From: Oscillospiraceae bacterium
Lineage (GTDB): Bacteria > Bacillota > Clostridia > Oscillospirales > Acutalibacteraceae
Length of the DNA stretch: 7,990 nt
Assembly: GCA_028706415.1 (NCBI GenBank)
Contig: JAQWBK010000070.1
Coordinates: 1-7,990 of the forward strand
Direction of reading: 5' to 3'
A program made the position numbers and the translations under genes. Below, in pieces: positions 1-6,161 of the stretch (the first letter of the stretch is position 1; the number at the start of each line of letters is the position of its first letter). The notes under the pieces are model-generated. The model searched no databases. It saw only the letters and a program-made list of their open reading frames with translations, and was not told the origin of the DNA.

Positions 1-419
1 GTCAGGTATTTCGGCAACGATTTTTTTGCCTTTGGAGTGTCAAGATTAAGAACCGGATTAACATCCAGTTGGTGGGTATAATTTGTAAGATGGCGAAAAA
101 ACACACGAAGAGAACAACACTTGCGGGCAAGTGAACGAGCATGGTTTTCACGATCGTTTTTGGCATAATTCAGATATTGGTATACATCTTGAAGGGTGAT
201 GCTGCGAATCAATTCAATGTCGATATCATCTATTTTTATATTATCCATCTCGGTATCTTGGGGAACAATCCCACCAAGTTTCTTTATCGTTCGGAAAAAT
301 GTGCGAAGGTCGATAAAGTATTCCTCCACAGTATTGACCGAACGACCTTTTACAACCTCCATATATCCCAGAAAGTCGCGCAGCAAGGGAAAGCACTGCT
401 CTATATATGACTGACGCAA
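1..419 (-). CDS. Xer-type tyrosine recombinase, N-terminal part (cut by window edge)
   Basis: Reading the minus strand from a TTG at 419 gives 139 open codons to the window edge, beginning LRQSYIEQCFPLLRDFLGYM. The visible part matches the N-terminal SAM-like core-binding domain of XerC/XerD recombinases: a KGRSVNTVEEYFIDLRTFF segment (about residues 25-43), then the SLARKCCSLRVFFRHLTNY helix, then NPVLNLDTPK and KKSLPKYLT, the usual linker into the catalytic domain. The catalytic Arg-His-Arg-Tyr domain lies outside the window, so activity cannot be judged. Family members cut and rejoin DNA through a tyrosine, typically resolving chromosome dimers at dif. The TTG start is chosen because it follows a strong ribosome site and the only upstream in-frame codons before a stop offer no other start. 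It is divergent from a type IIA topoisomerase pair, which fits a chromosome-maintenance role, but a phage or integrative-element integrase of the same fold is not excluded. Confidence 0.85.
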   Translation of the reverse strand, partial: MRQSYIEQCFPLLRDFLGYMEVVKGRSVNTVEEYFIDLRTFFRTIKKLGGIVPQDTEMDNIKIDDIDIELIRSITLQDVYQYLNYAKNDRENHARSLARKCCSLRVFFRHLTNYTHQLDVNPVLNLDTPKAKKSLPKYL

Positions 420-424
420 AGGAA

Positions 425-432
425 CACCCCCT
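425..432 (-). promoter_or_regulatory. Ribosome binding site fixing the TTG start of the recombinase
   Basis: On the minus strand AGGGGGTG lies 5 bases before the TTG at 419. An in-frame TGA at 435-437 bars any start further upstream, so this site decides the start. Confidence 0.7.
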
Positions 433-468
433 AATCATTTTGCAAAAAAAATCTAAAGCTCTATTATA

Positions 469-497
469 TTTATATTATTATATTTGAATTCTGTCAA
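469..497 (-). promoter_or_regulatory. Sigma-A type promoter for the recombinase gene
   Basis: On the minus strand a perfect -35 box TTGACA (492-497) is followed, after a 17-base spacer, by TATAAA (469-474). The spacing and AT-rich surroundings suit the vegetative sigma factor. It would give a leader of roughly 40 bases before the TTG start. A TATAAT lies just downstream of the chosen -10 but would need a 23-base spacer. Confidence 0.6.
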
Positions 498-521
498 CTT
501 TAGAGAAAAAACTTGATAGAA

Positions 522-539
522 TTTTACTTGAGAGCAGTA
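522..539. repeat. Solitary terminal inverted repeat of the MITE-like element
   Basis: TTTTACTTGAGAGCAGTA is identical to the right-hand 18 bases of the MITE-like copy at 5933-6088. It is followed by TAA, which fits the TNA target pattern of the two complete copies. No partner end is seen to its left inside the window, and the bases just inside it do not match the right-hand interior of the complete copies. On the minus strand, however, ATCAAG follows the repeat after a few extra bases, as it does directly in the left end of the complete copies. It may be a remnant, or one end of a longer relative whose other end lies beyond the window. Confidence 0.7.
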
Positions 540-569
540 TAAAGTATTAGTTCAAAAGCAACGCTGCCC

Positions 570-599
570 TTGACACAGAGGCATTTAATGAGATAGAAT
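570..599 (+). promoter_or_regulatory. Sigma-A type promoter for the topoisomerase operon
   Basis: A perfect -35 box TTGACA (570-575) and a TAGAAT -10 box (594-599) are separated by 18 bases. Transcription would begin near 606, giving a leader of about 65 bases before the ATG at 672. This is the best forward promoter in the divergent region. Confidence 0.6.
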
Positions 600-621
600 G
601 AGGTATATATTGTATATTAAA

Positions 622-633
622 ATTTCTAGAAAT
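622..633. other. 12-bp perfect palindrome in the topoisomerase leader
   Basis: ATTTCTAGAAAT is a perfect palindrome placed downstream of the predicted start of transcription. TTGTAT (610-615) and ATACAA (632-637) form a second, offset inverted pair around it. It could be an operator or a weak leader hairpin. In AT-rich DNA such a palindrome can arise by chance. Confidence 0.25.
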
Positions 634-657
634 ACAACACTTTGAGTTGATGACTAT

Positions 658-663
658 AAAGGA
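658..663 (+). promoter_or_regulatory. Ribosome binding site that selects the ATG at 672
   Basis: AAAGGA lies 8 bases before the ATG at 672. An ATG at 663 is in the same frame but overlaps this site and has no room for ribosome binding, so the protein most likely starts MAVKKQSYGN and not three residues earlier. Confidence 0.65.
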
Positions 664-671
664 TGGTATGG

Positions 672-2654
672 ATGGCTGTAAAAAAGCAGAGTTATGGAAA
701 TGAGAGTATTACATCCCTAAAAGGAGCAGACCGTGTTCGTAAGCGTCCGTCTGTTATATTTGGCTCTGACGGTTTAGAGGGTTGCCAGCACGCCGTGTTT
801 GAGATTTTATCCAATTCAATTGACGAGGCGCGTGAAGGGCATGGCGATAAAATTAATGTAACCATGTTTGAAGACGGCTCTTTCGAGGTGAAGGACTTCG
901 GCCGCGGCATTCCTGTTGATTATAACATAAAGGAAGAACGGTTTAATTGGGAGCTGATATTTTGTGAGCTTTATGCCGGCGGTAAATATAATACGCTGGA
1001 GGGGGAAAGCTACGAATTTTCTCTGGGCTTAAACGGTCTTGGGGCATGTGCCACCCAATATTCATCAGAATATATGGATGTGGAGGTCAAACGGGACGGA
1101 TTTATATATTCGCTTCATTTTGAACACGGAGTGAATGTCGGGGGACTGAAAAAAGAACCATACTCAAAAAAGGATACCGGAACGAATATCAAATGGAAAC
1201 CGGATATTGAGGTTTTTACCGATATAAATGTTCCGGTGGAATATTACCGCAACACACTTAAAAGGCAGGCGATTGTAAATCCGAATGTCGTTTTTGTGTT
1301 GCGCATACAGCAAAACGGTAAATTTGATGAGGAAAGCTTTGTTTATAAGAACGGCATAGAGGATTATATAGGGGAGATAGCCGGGGATGATGGGCTGACC
1401 GAAATACAGGTCTGGTCGGCCGAAAGACGCGGCCGTGACAGAGCGGACAAGCCTGAATATAAGGTAAGATTAAATGTCGCCTGTTGCTTTTCTAACAAAA
1501 AAAATCTGTTGGAGTATTACCATAATTCAAGCTGGCTTGAATATGGGGGTTCCCCCGAAAAGGCAGTAAGGTCGGCATTTGTATCCCAAATTGACGCTTA
1601 TCTAAAACAAAACAGCAAATATCTGAAAAATGAAAGCAAAATAACCTTTCAGGATATCCAGGATTGCCTTGTTCTTGTTTCTTCATCATTTTCGACCCAG
1701 ACTTCATACGAAAACCAAACCAAAAAGGCAATAAACAACCGTTTTATTCAAGAGACCATGACCGAGTTCCTGCGGCATAATCTTGAGGTTTATTTTCTGG
1801 AAAACAACATTGAGGCTGCAAAAATCGCCGAACAGGTGCTTATTAACAAACGCAGCCGTGAAAAGGCCGAAACCACCCGCCTGAATTTGAAGAAAACCCT
1901 CCAGTCGAGCAACGATCTTACCTCTAGGGTACAGAGCTTTGTGGATTGTCGCAGCAAAAAGGTTGAAGAGCGCGAGCTTTTCATTGTTGAGGGTAAATCT
2001 GCTATGGGGGCTTGCATACAGGCACGCAATCCCGACTTTCAGGGCATAATTCCGTTGCGCGGGAAAATTCTCAACTGTCTGAAGGCCGAATATAATAAGA
2101 TTTTTAAGAATGAGATAATTACCGACCTAATAAAGGTTCTGGGCTGCGGAGTAGAGGTTAAAAGCAAGGCAAATAAGGATTTGGCCACCTTTGATATCCA
2201 ACAGCTAAGATGGAATAAAATAATTATCTGTACAGATGCTGATGTGGACGGGTTCCAAATTCGCACACTCATTCTCACCATGCTTTACAGATTGACCCCC
2301 ACGCTTATTGAAACCGGCAGGGTTTTTATTGCAGAGACCCCGTTGTATGAGATAGCCTGTAAGAAAGATACCTATTTTGCATACAGTGACAGGGAAAAGA
2401 ACGAGATTTTGTCCGAACTGGGGGACGCCAAATACACATTGCAGCGTTCAAAGGGATTGGGCGAAAACGACCCCGATATGATGTCGCTTACCACCATGAA
2501 CCCCGCAACCCGCCGCTTAATACTGGTGCGCCCTACCGATGCAGAGGAGACATCCAATATGTTTGATGTGCTTTTGGGGGATAATCTGGCAGGTCGTAAG
2601 GAATTTATTGCTGATCGTGGTGCCCTTTATCTCGAAATGGTGGATGTAAGCTGA
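672..2654 (+). CDS. Type IIA DNA topoisomerase subunit B (GyrB/ParE-like, divergent)
   Basis: A 660-residue ATPase and Toprim subunit that would pair with the next gene to pass one DNA duplex through another. The N-terminal GHKL ATPase has EILSNSIDEA (catalytic Glu44, Mg-binding Asn48), DFGRGIPV (from Asp75) and GLNGLG (119-124). The transducer domain keeps the ATP-sensing QTK loop (349-351). The Toprim domain keeps Glu440 in VEG and DADVDG (522-527), with PLRGKILN between, and the C-terminus has QRSKGLGE (591-598). The length is that of Gram-positive GyrB/ParE, without the insert of E. coli GyrB. It departs from the usual VEGDSAGG: here it is VEGKSAMG, with Lys442 where E. coli GyrB has Asp426. 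Together with the LSNS form of the ATPase motif this points to a divergent paralogue or a topoisomerase IV-like lineage. I leave the symbol empty because gyrB versus parE cannot be settled from this window. Confidence 0.9.
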   Translation: MAVKKQSYGNESITSLKGADRVRKRPSVIFGSDGLEGCQHAVFEILSNSIDEAREGHGDKINVTMFEDGSFEVKDFGRGIPVDYNIKEERFNWELIFCELYAGGKYNTLEGESYEFSLGLNGLGACATQYSSEYMDVEVKRDGFIYSLHFEHGVNVGGLKKEPYSKKDTGTNIKWKPDIEVFTDINVPVEYYRNTLKRQAIVNPNVVFVLRIQQNGKFDEESFVYKNGIEDYIGEIAGDDGLTEIQVWSAERRGRDRADKPEYKVRLNVACCFSNKKNLLEYYHNSSWLEYGGSPEKAVRSAFVSQIDAYLKQNSKYLKNESKITFQDIQDCLVLVSSSFSTQTSYENQTKKAINNRFIQETMTEFLRHNLEVYFLENNIEAAKIAEQVLINKRSREKAETTRLNLKKTLQSSNDLTSRVQSFVDCRSKKVEERELFIVEGKSAMGACIQARNPDFQGIIPLRGKILNCLKAEYNKIFKNEIITDLIKVLGCGVEVKSKANKDLATFDIQQLRWNKIIICTDADVDGFQIRTLILTMLYRLTPTLIETGRVFIAETPLYEIACKKDTYFAYSDREKNEILSELGDAKYTLQRSKGLGENDPDMMSLTTMNPATRRLILVRPTDAEETSNMFDVLLGDNLAGRKEFIADRGALYLEMVDVS

Positions 2655-2704
2655 TTATATGTCATTGATTCAACTTAGAATTCACCTCAGGAAGGAATCG
2701 TTTA

Positions 2705-4942
2705 ATGGCTAAGAAAAAAAAGATTATAAGTGAGGATAAGCTTCCGGAAAATGCACATATTGCCGGGGCAGGATTGGTTGAGGATCAGAGAATAACCGAA
2801 ACTCTCGAAACCAATTATATGCCCTATGCAATGAGTGTTATCATGTCCCGTGCAATACCCGAGATTGACGGTTTTAAGCCGTCCCATCGCAAACTGCTTT
2901 ATACCATGTATCACAAAGGACTGTTAAACGGAGCCCGCACAAAGTCGGCTAACATTGTGGGTGAAACCATGAAGCTAAATCCCCACGGTGATGCTGCGAT
3001 ATATGAGACCATGGTGCGTCTGTCAAAGGGATACCAGGCATTGCTTCATCCCTATGTTGATTCAAAGGGTAACTTCGGGCGAGCATATTCCAGCGATATG
3101 GAATATGCGGCCTCTCGTTATACCGAAGCCAAACTGGAACCGATTGCTGCCGAGCTTTTTCAGGATATCGATAAGGATACCGTGGATTTTGTAAACAACT
3201 ACGATGCCACCATGAAGGAGCCTGTTCTGCTTCCGGTTAAATTTCCTTCCATCCTTGTGAACAATAATATCGGTATTGCGGTGGGCATGGCAAGCGCCAT
3301 TTGTTCTTTTAACCTTGGTGAAATTTGTGAAACCACCATTTCTTTGATGAAGGACGAGAAACACGATATCGCAACCACCCTAATGGCTCCTGATTTTCCG
3401 GGCGGGGGGCTGGTTATATATCAGCGTGAAGAAATGGAGCGTATTTTCGAAACCGGACGGGGAAGTGTTAAGGTTCGTTCGGTCTGGAACTACGATAAAG
3501 CCTCAAATTGCATTGATATAACACAAATTCCGTCCACAACCACGGTTGAGGCAATCATTTCAAAGATTATCGAACATGTTAAAAGCGGAAAGCTCAGGGA
3601 TATCTCCGATGTAAGAAATGAAATAGGGTTGAGTGGCTTAAAAATCACCATCGACCTAAAGCGAGGGGTGGAGCCCGAACGATTGATGTCCCGTTTGTTT
3701 GGCATGACTCCGCTTGAGGATTCGTTTTCTTGCAATTTTAATGTATTGATTGCAGGTGTGCCCAATGTAATGGGGGTTCGCGCCCTGCTCAACGAATGGA
3801 TTGCTTTTAGAATTGAATGTGTTCGCAGGCGTGTATTTTTTGATTTGAACAAGGCAAAGGATAAGCTTCATCTTCTTCAGGGGCTTGCAAAAATTTTATT
3901 AGATATAGATAAAGCAATCAAGATTGTGCGTGGAACGGATGAAGAAAATGAGGTTGTGCCCAATCTCATGATTGGGTTTGGAATTGATGAGATACAAGCG
4001 GAATATGTTGCAGAAATAAAGCTCCGCCATCTTAATCGCGAATTTATACTTAAACGCACCGATGAGATTGAGAAGCTTGAAAAGAACATAGAGGAAATGG
4101 ATGGGATTTTGAAAAGTCCTTCCAAGGTTAAATCAATTATCATAGATGAGCTGCGGGAAATCTCAAAAAAATACGGAATGCCCCGCCGCAGTGAGCTTAT
4201 ATATGCAAGTGAAATTGAGGAAGAAGAGGATATTATCGAGGAAATCCCAGATTATCCTTGCACCCTTTTCTTTACAGCAGAAGGATATTTCAAGAAAATC
4301 ACTCCCCAGTCCTTGCGTATGAGCAGCACCCATAAGCTTAAGGAAGGGGACCGCATATCCCAGGTCATTGAGACAACCAATAATCAAGATGTTTTGTTTT
4401 TCACCGATATGTCTACCGTTTACAAAGCCAAGGTAAGCGATTTCGGAGATACAAAAGCAAGTGTTCTGGGGGATTATGTTGCAGCCAATCTTGGTTTTGA
4501 TGAAGGTGAAAACTCAAGATATATGGTGATAACATCAGATTACAGCGGGTATATGGTCTTTCTGTTTGAAAACGGGAAGGCTGCAAAGGTAGAGCTTTCT
4601 GCCTATGCAACCAAAACAAATCGCCGCAAGCTGATTGGGGCATACTCTGATAAATCCCCCCTTGTCTCGGTATTTCATATACAGGAAGACGGAGAAATAC
4701 TGCTGACCGCAAGCTCCGGAAGGATGCTACTTGTTCATACAGGCGCACTCGCGGTTAAGGCTACCCGCAGCACCGTCGGGGTTCAGGTGATGACATTAAA
4801 AGCCAGAAATCGGCTTGTAAAGGCGGAGTGCTTTACGGATGGAATGCTCTCTAAGCCTGACAGATATCGTAAAAAATCATTGCCGGCAGCCGGTTCTATG
4901 CCTGCCGTCGAGGATATCGGTGAGCAGCTCACATTGGAATAA
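2705..4942 (+). CDS. Type IIA DNA topoisomerase subunit A (GyrA/ParC-like, no GyrA box)
   Basis: A 745-residue DNA-cleaving subunit, partner of the preceding gene, 50 bases downstream and preceded by AGGAAGGA 8 bases from the ATG. The breakage-reunion domain holds RAIPEIDGFKPSHRKLLY (49-66), the helix region NPHGDAAIYE (92-101) and AASRYTEAKL with catalytic Arg138-Tyr139. NNNIGIAVGMAS contains the isoleucine that wedges into DNA. A coiled, charged segment (EIEKLEKNIEEM, about 455-466) is followed by YGMPRRSEL. From about residue 515 the C-terminal domain shows beta-blade motifs such as LFFTAEGYFKKI and VLFFTDMSTVYKAK. I find no GyrA box (QRRGGKG-like), and the length is close to ParC, so DNA relaxation or decatenation is more likely than supercoiling. 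At the two main quinolone positions it has Ala97 (E. coli GyrA Ser83) and Glu101 (Asp87). It is named parC-like by inference only. Confidence 0.9.
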   Translation: MAKKKKIISEDKLPENAHIAGAGLVEDQRITETLETNYMPYAMSVIMSRAIPEIDGFKPSHRKLLYTMYHKGLLNGARTKSANIVGETMKLNPHGDAAIYETMVRLSKGYQALLHPYVDSKGNFGRAYSSDMEYAASRYTEAKLEPIAAELFQDIDKDTVDFVNNYDATMKEPVLLPVKFPSILVNNNIGIAVGMASAICSFNLGEICETTISLMKDEKHDIATTLMAPDFPGGGLVIYQREEMERIFETGRGSVKVRSVWNYDKASNCIDITQIPSTTTVEAIISKIIEHVKSGKLRDISDVRNEIGLSGLKITIDLKRGVEPERLMSRLFGMTPLEDSFSCNFNVLIAGVPNVMGVRALLNEWIAFRIECVRRRVFFDLNKAKDKLHLLQGLAKILLDIDKAIKIVRGTDEENEVVPNLMIGFGIDEIQAEYVAEIKLRHLNREFILKRTDEIEKLEKNIEEMDGILKSPSKVKSIIIDELREISKKYGMPRRSELIYASEIEEEEDIIEEIPDYPCTLFFTAEGYFKKITPQSLRMSSTHKLKEGDRISQVIETTNNQDVLFFTDMSTVYKAKVSDFGDTKASVLGDYVAANLGFDEGENSRYMVITSDYSGYMVFLFENGKAAKVELSAYATKTNRRKLIGAYSDKSPLVSVFHIQEDGEILLTASSGRMLLVHTGALAVKATRSTVGVQVMTLKARNRLVKAECFTDGMLSKPDRYRKKSLPAAGSMPAVEDIGEQLTLE

Positions 4943-4978
4943 GCAATTTAATTTTACCGGTGTCGGGCACAATAGGAA

Positions 4979-5014
4979 AACCGCAGCCGGATAAAGGATC
5001 ATCAGACTGCGGTT
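4979..5014. other. Imperfect hairpin downstream of the topoisomerase operon
   Basis: AACCGCAG (4979-4986) pairs with CTGCGGTT (5007-5014) across a 20-base loop. There is no clear T-run after it on the plus strand, so it is a weak candidate for the operon's terminator. The rest of 4943-5130 shows no other structure I can name. Confidence 0.25.
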
Positions 5015-5096
5015 CCAGCAGTAAAACAGCAAACGCAGGTTCATGTTTTTTTCTGCCGAATATATATTTCCCGCTATTTTTTATTTTATTCAGTAA

Positions 5097-5102
5097 TATA
5101 AT
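5097..5102 (+). promoter_or_regulatory. Possible -10 box upstream of the zinc-ribbon/TM2 gene
   Basis: A perfect TATAAT lies about 38 bases before the TTG start at 5141. At the right distance upstream the sequence is CTATTT, a poor -35 match, so the promoter call is weak. Confidence 0.3.
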
Positions 5103-5207
5103 TGTAACGAGTGGTAACCTTATTAGAACGGAGGATAACTTTGAATAATAAATGTCCTAATTGCGGTTCGGAAATTCAATCTATAGCAAAATTTTGTCCT
5201 TTCTGCG

Positions 5208-5615
5208 ATGTTGGGGTACCACCAACCAACCCACCCACAAGATGCAAATAACCAGTCACAAAATAGTCAGCCCCCTCCATATTATGCACCCCCTCAGCCA
5301 CCCTATGGTCAACAGCCACCCTATGGTCAGCCGCCCCCCTATCAATACGGGCAGCCGCCCTTTGGTTGTTATAATCAGAAAAGCAAAGTTGTAGCCGGTC
5401 TGTTAGGCATCTTTTTAGGCCATCTTGGTATTCACAATTTTTATCTTGGCTTTCAGAGTAGGGCACTCACTCAGTTGCTTCTCTGTTTAATCGGAGGATT
5501 ACTTACCTTTGGTATCGTATCATTTGCTATGTGGGTCTGGGGACTTGTAGAGGGCATAATGATTCTCTCGGGCTCAATAACGGTAGATGCCAATAATGTT
5601 CCGCTAAGAGACTGA
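5208..5615 (+). CDS. TM2 domain protein (downstream part of the frameshifted gene)
   Basis: Taken alone this frame gives 135 residues from an ATG at 5208. Residues 21-53 are a linker rich in PPYGQ units. Residues 58-121 are a TM2 domain: KSKVVAGLLGIFLGHLGIHNFYLGF, with the typical G-x-H-x-FYLG turn between two membrane helices, then a second hydrophobic stretch ending WVWGLVEGIMILSG. The ATG overlaps the codons of the last zinc-ribbon cysteine pair and has no ribosome site of its own, so independent translation is doubtful; an automatic annotation may still list only this part. The stop codon TGA is also the target duplication of the mobile element that follows immediately. Confidence 0.6.
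   Translation: MLGYHQPTHPQDANNQSQNSQPPPYYAPPQPPYGQQPPYGQPPPYQYGQPPFGCYNQKSKVVAGLLGIFLGHLGIHNFYLGFQSRALTQLLLCLIGGLLTFGIVSFAMWVWGLVEGIMILSGSITVDANNVPLRD
5295..5330 (+). repeat. Two-unit 18-bp tandem repeat coding for QPPYGQ
   Basis: CAGCCACCCTATGGTCA occurs at 5295-5311 and again at 5313-5329, a period of 18 bases, with looser copies after it. It encodes the PPYGQ units of the TM2 protein linker. Such repeats readily gain or lose units. Confidence 0.7.
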
Positions 5616-5771
5616 TACTGCTCTCAAGTAAAAATCAAGACATCTTTGCGGTCTGTTTTCCGCCATACAGCGTTGTTGTCGTCGGTAGGCGTCAGCCCGC
5701 TCTCCTCCTCCGCCTTGCATGGCGAAAAACATCCTCGCAAATTTTGTCTCACCGTTTACTTGAGAACAGTA
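5616..5771 (+). mobile_element. MITE-like element, copy 1 (156 bp), TSD TGA
   Basis: The element begins TACTGCTCTCAAGTAAAA and ends with its inverse, with two mismatches in this copy's right end. It is flanked by TGA at 5613-5615 and 5772-5774, read as a 3-bp target duplication. The left TGA is the stop codon of the TM2 gene, so the insertion left that protein intact. It has no transposase and is too short to code for one, so it would have to be moved by an enzyme from elsewhere. Inverted similarity continues inside the perfect repeat (both ends share GACA and TT further in). The TNA duplication and short inverted ends recall the IS1031 group of the IS5 family, but that link is an inference. 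Confidence 0.8.
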
Positions 5772-5873
5772 TGAAACAAGAACAATGACATTGATATGAA
5801 AAAATCAGTCTCCCTTGAAAGGGCGTCCTGTATTCTTCGTTATGACCAAGACCATAAATAATTACACACACAA

Positions 5874-5907
5874 AAACCAGCCGAGAGAACTTCCTCTCGG
5901 CTGGTTT
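5874..5907. terminator. Strong bidirectional hairpin terminator between the two MITE copies
   Basis: A 14-bp perfect stem, AAACCAGCCGAGAG and its inverse, closes a 6-base AACTTC loop. It is followed by TTTGTT on the plus strand, and on the minus strand the stem runs into TTTTT, so it may work in both directions. Before the insertions it probably ended the TM2 transcript and insulated the spoIIIA operon. The rest of 5775-5929 shows nothing else I can identify. Confidence 0.8.
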
Positions 5908-5932
5908 GTTCTATCCACCAGAGCACATCTTA

Positions 5933-6088
5933 TACTGCTCTCAAGTAAAAATCAAGACATCTTTGCGGTCTGTTTTCCGCCATACAGCGTTGTTGTCGTC
6001 GGCGGGCGTCAGCCCGCTCTCCTCCTCCGCCTTGCATGACGAAAAACATCCTCGCTAATTTTGTCTCACCTTTTACTTGAGAGCAGTA
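5933..6088 (+). mobile_element. MITE-like element, copy 2 (156 bp), TSD TTA
   Basis: Same orientation and length as copy 1. The two differ at 6 positions: two adjacent bases near the middle and four single ones. The 18-bp inverted ends are perfect here. TTA at 5930-5932 and 6089-6091 is read as the 3-bp target duplication. The interior contains GCGGGC-GTCA-GCCCGC, a small hairpin that copy 1 has lost through its TA-for-CG change. The perfect ends suggest this copy is the younger or the better preserved. It lies 73 bases before the spoIIIAA start, between the terminator and that operon. An open frame across 5815-6039 runs through it but is not considered a gene. Confidence 0.8.
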
Positions 6089-6147
6089 TTAAAAAAAGGG
6101 TTCTCTTTTTTGTTCTACTTTTTAAGCTTGTCTCATATTGATAAATG

Positions 6148-6155
6148 AGGTGAGG
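6148..6155 (+). promoter_or_regulatory. Ribosome binding site that selects the ATG of spoIIIAA
   Basis: AGGTGAGG lies 6 bases before the ATG at 6162. A longer frame could begin at a TTG at 6138, but that would place this site inside the coding region and the TTG has no site of its own. Confidence 0.75.
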
Positions 6156-6161
6156 ACAGGC

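Larger units (their letters stand above)
5141..5615 (+). pseudogene. Zinc-ribbon/TM2 membrane protein gene split by a one-base frameshift
   Basis: A TTG at 5141, 6 bases after a strong GGAGG (5130-5134), opens a frame reading MNNKCPNCGSEI then AKFCPFCDVGV: a Cys4 zinc ribbon, two CPxC knuckles. That frame stops at 5249-5251, 36 codons in. The continuation, a proline/glutamine-rich linker and a TM2 domain, is in the next frame. Dropping one base, for example one G of GGGG at 5213-5216, joins the two into a single 157-residue protein with the common order zinc ribbon, flexible linker, TM2. This strongly suggests an indel in the strain or in the sequence; a programmed frameshift is less likely, as no clear slip signal is present. 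TM2 proteins are small membrane proteins of poorly known function. Confidence 0.75.

Noticed and set aside
141..414. Plus-strand open frames over the recombinase gene
   Set aside because: They lie opposite a clear Xer-family coding region on the minus strand and show no ribosome site or family match.
663..671. ATG at 663 as the start of the topoisomerase B subunit
   Set aside because: It overlaps the only ribosome site; the ATG at 672 is correctly spaced.
4960..5148. 62-codon open frame downstream of the topoisomerase operon, with a hydrophobic middle
   Set aside because: It begins at a GTG with no ribosome site and ends inside the start of the zinc-ribbon gene. The hydrophobic stretch comes from T-rich DNA.
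5176..5466. Minus-strand open frame opposite the TM2 gene
   Set aside because: A shadow of the plus-strand repeat-coding region; no ribosome site or recognisable sequence.
5815..6039. 74-codon open frame across the terminator and MITE copy 2
   Set aside because: It runs through a terminator hairpin and a non-coding mobile element, has no ribosome site, and its residues resemble no protein.
6091..6111. A-run and T-run (AAAAAAAG, CTTTTTT) as a terminator upstream of spoIIIAA
   Set aside because: The stem would be almost all A-T pairs with a short loop, too weak for a terminator, and it would block the operon just downstream.
6134..6142. CATATTGAT as a sigma-E -10 box for spoIIIA
   Set aside because: It fits the consensus only at CATA, has no -35 partner, and would start transcription on the ribosome site itself.
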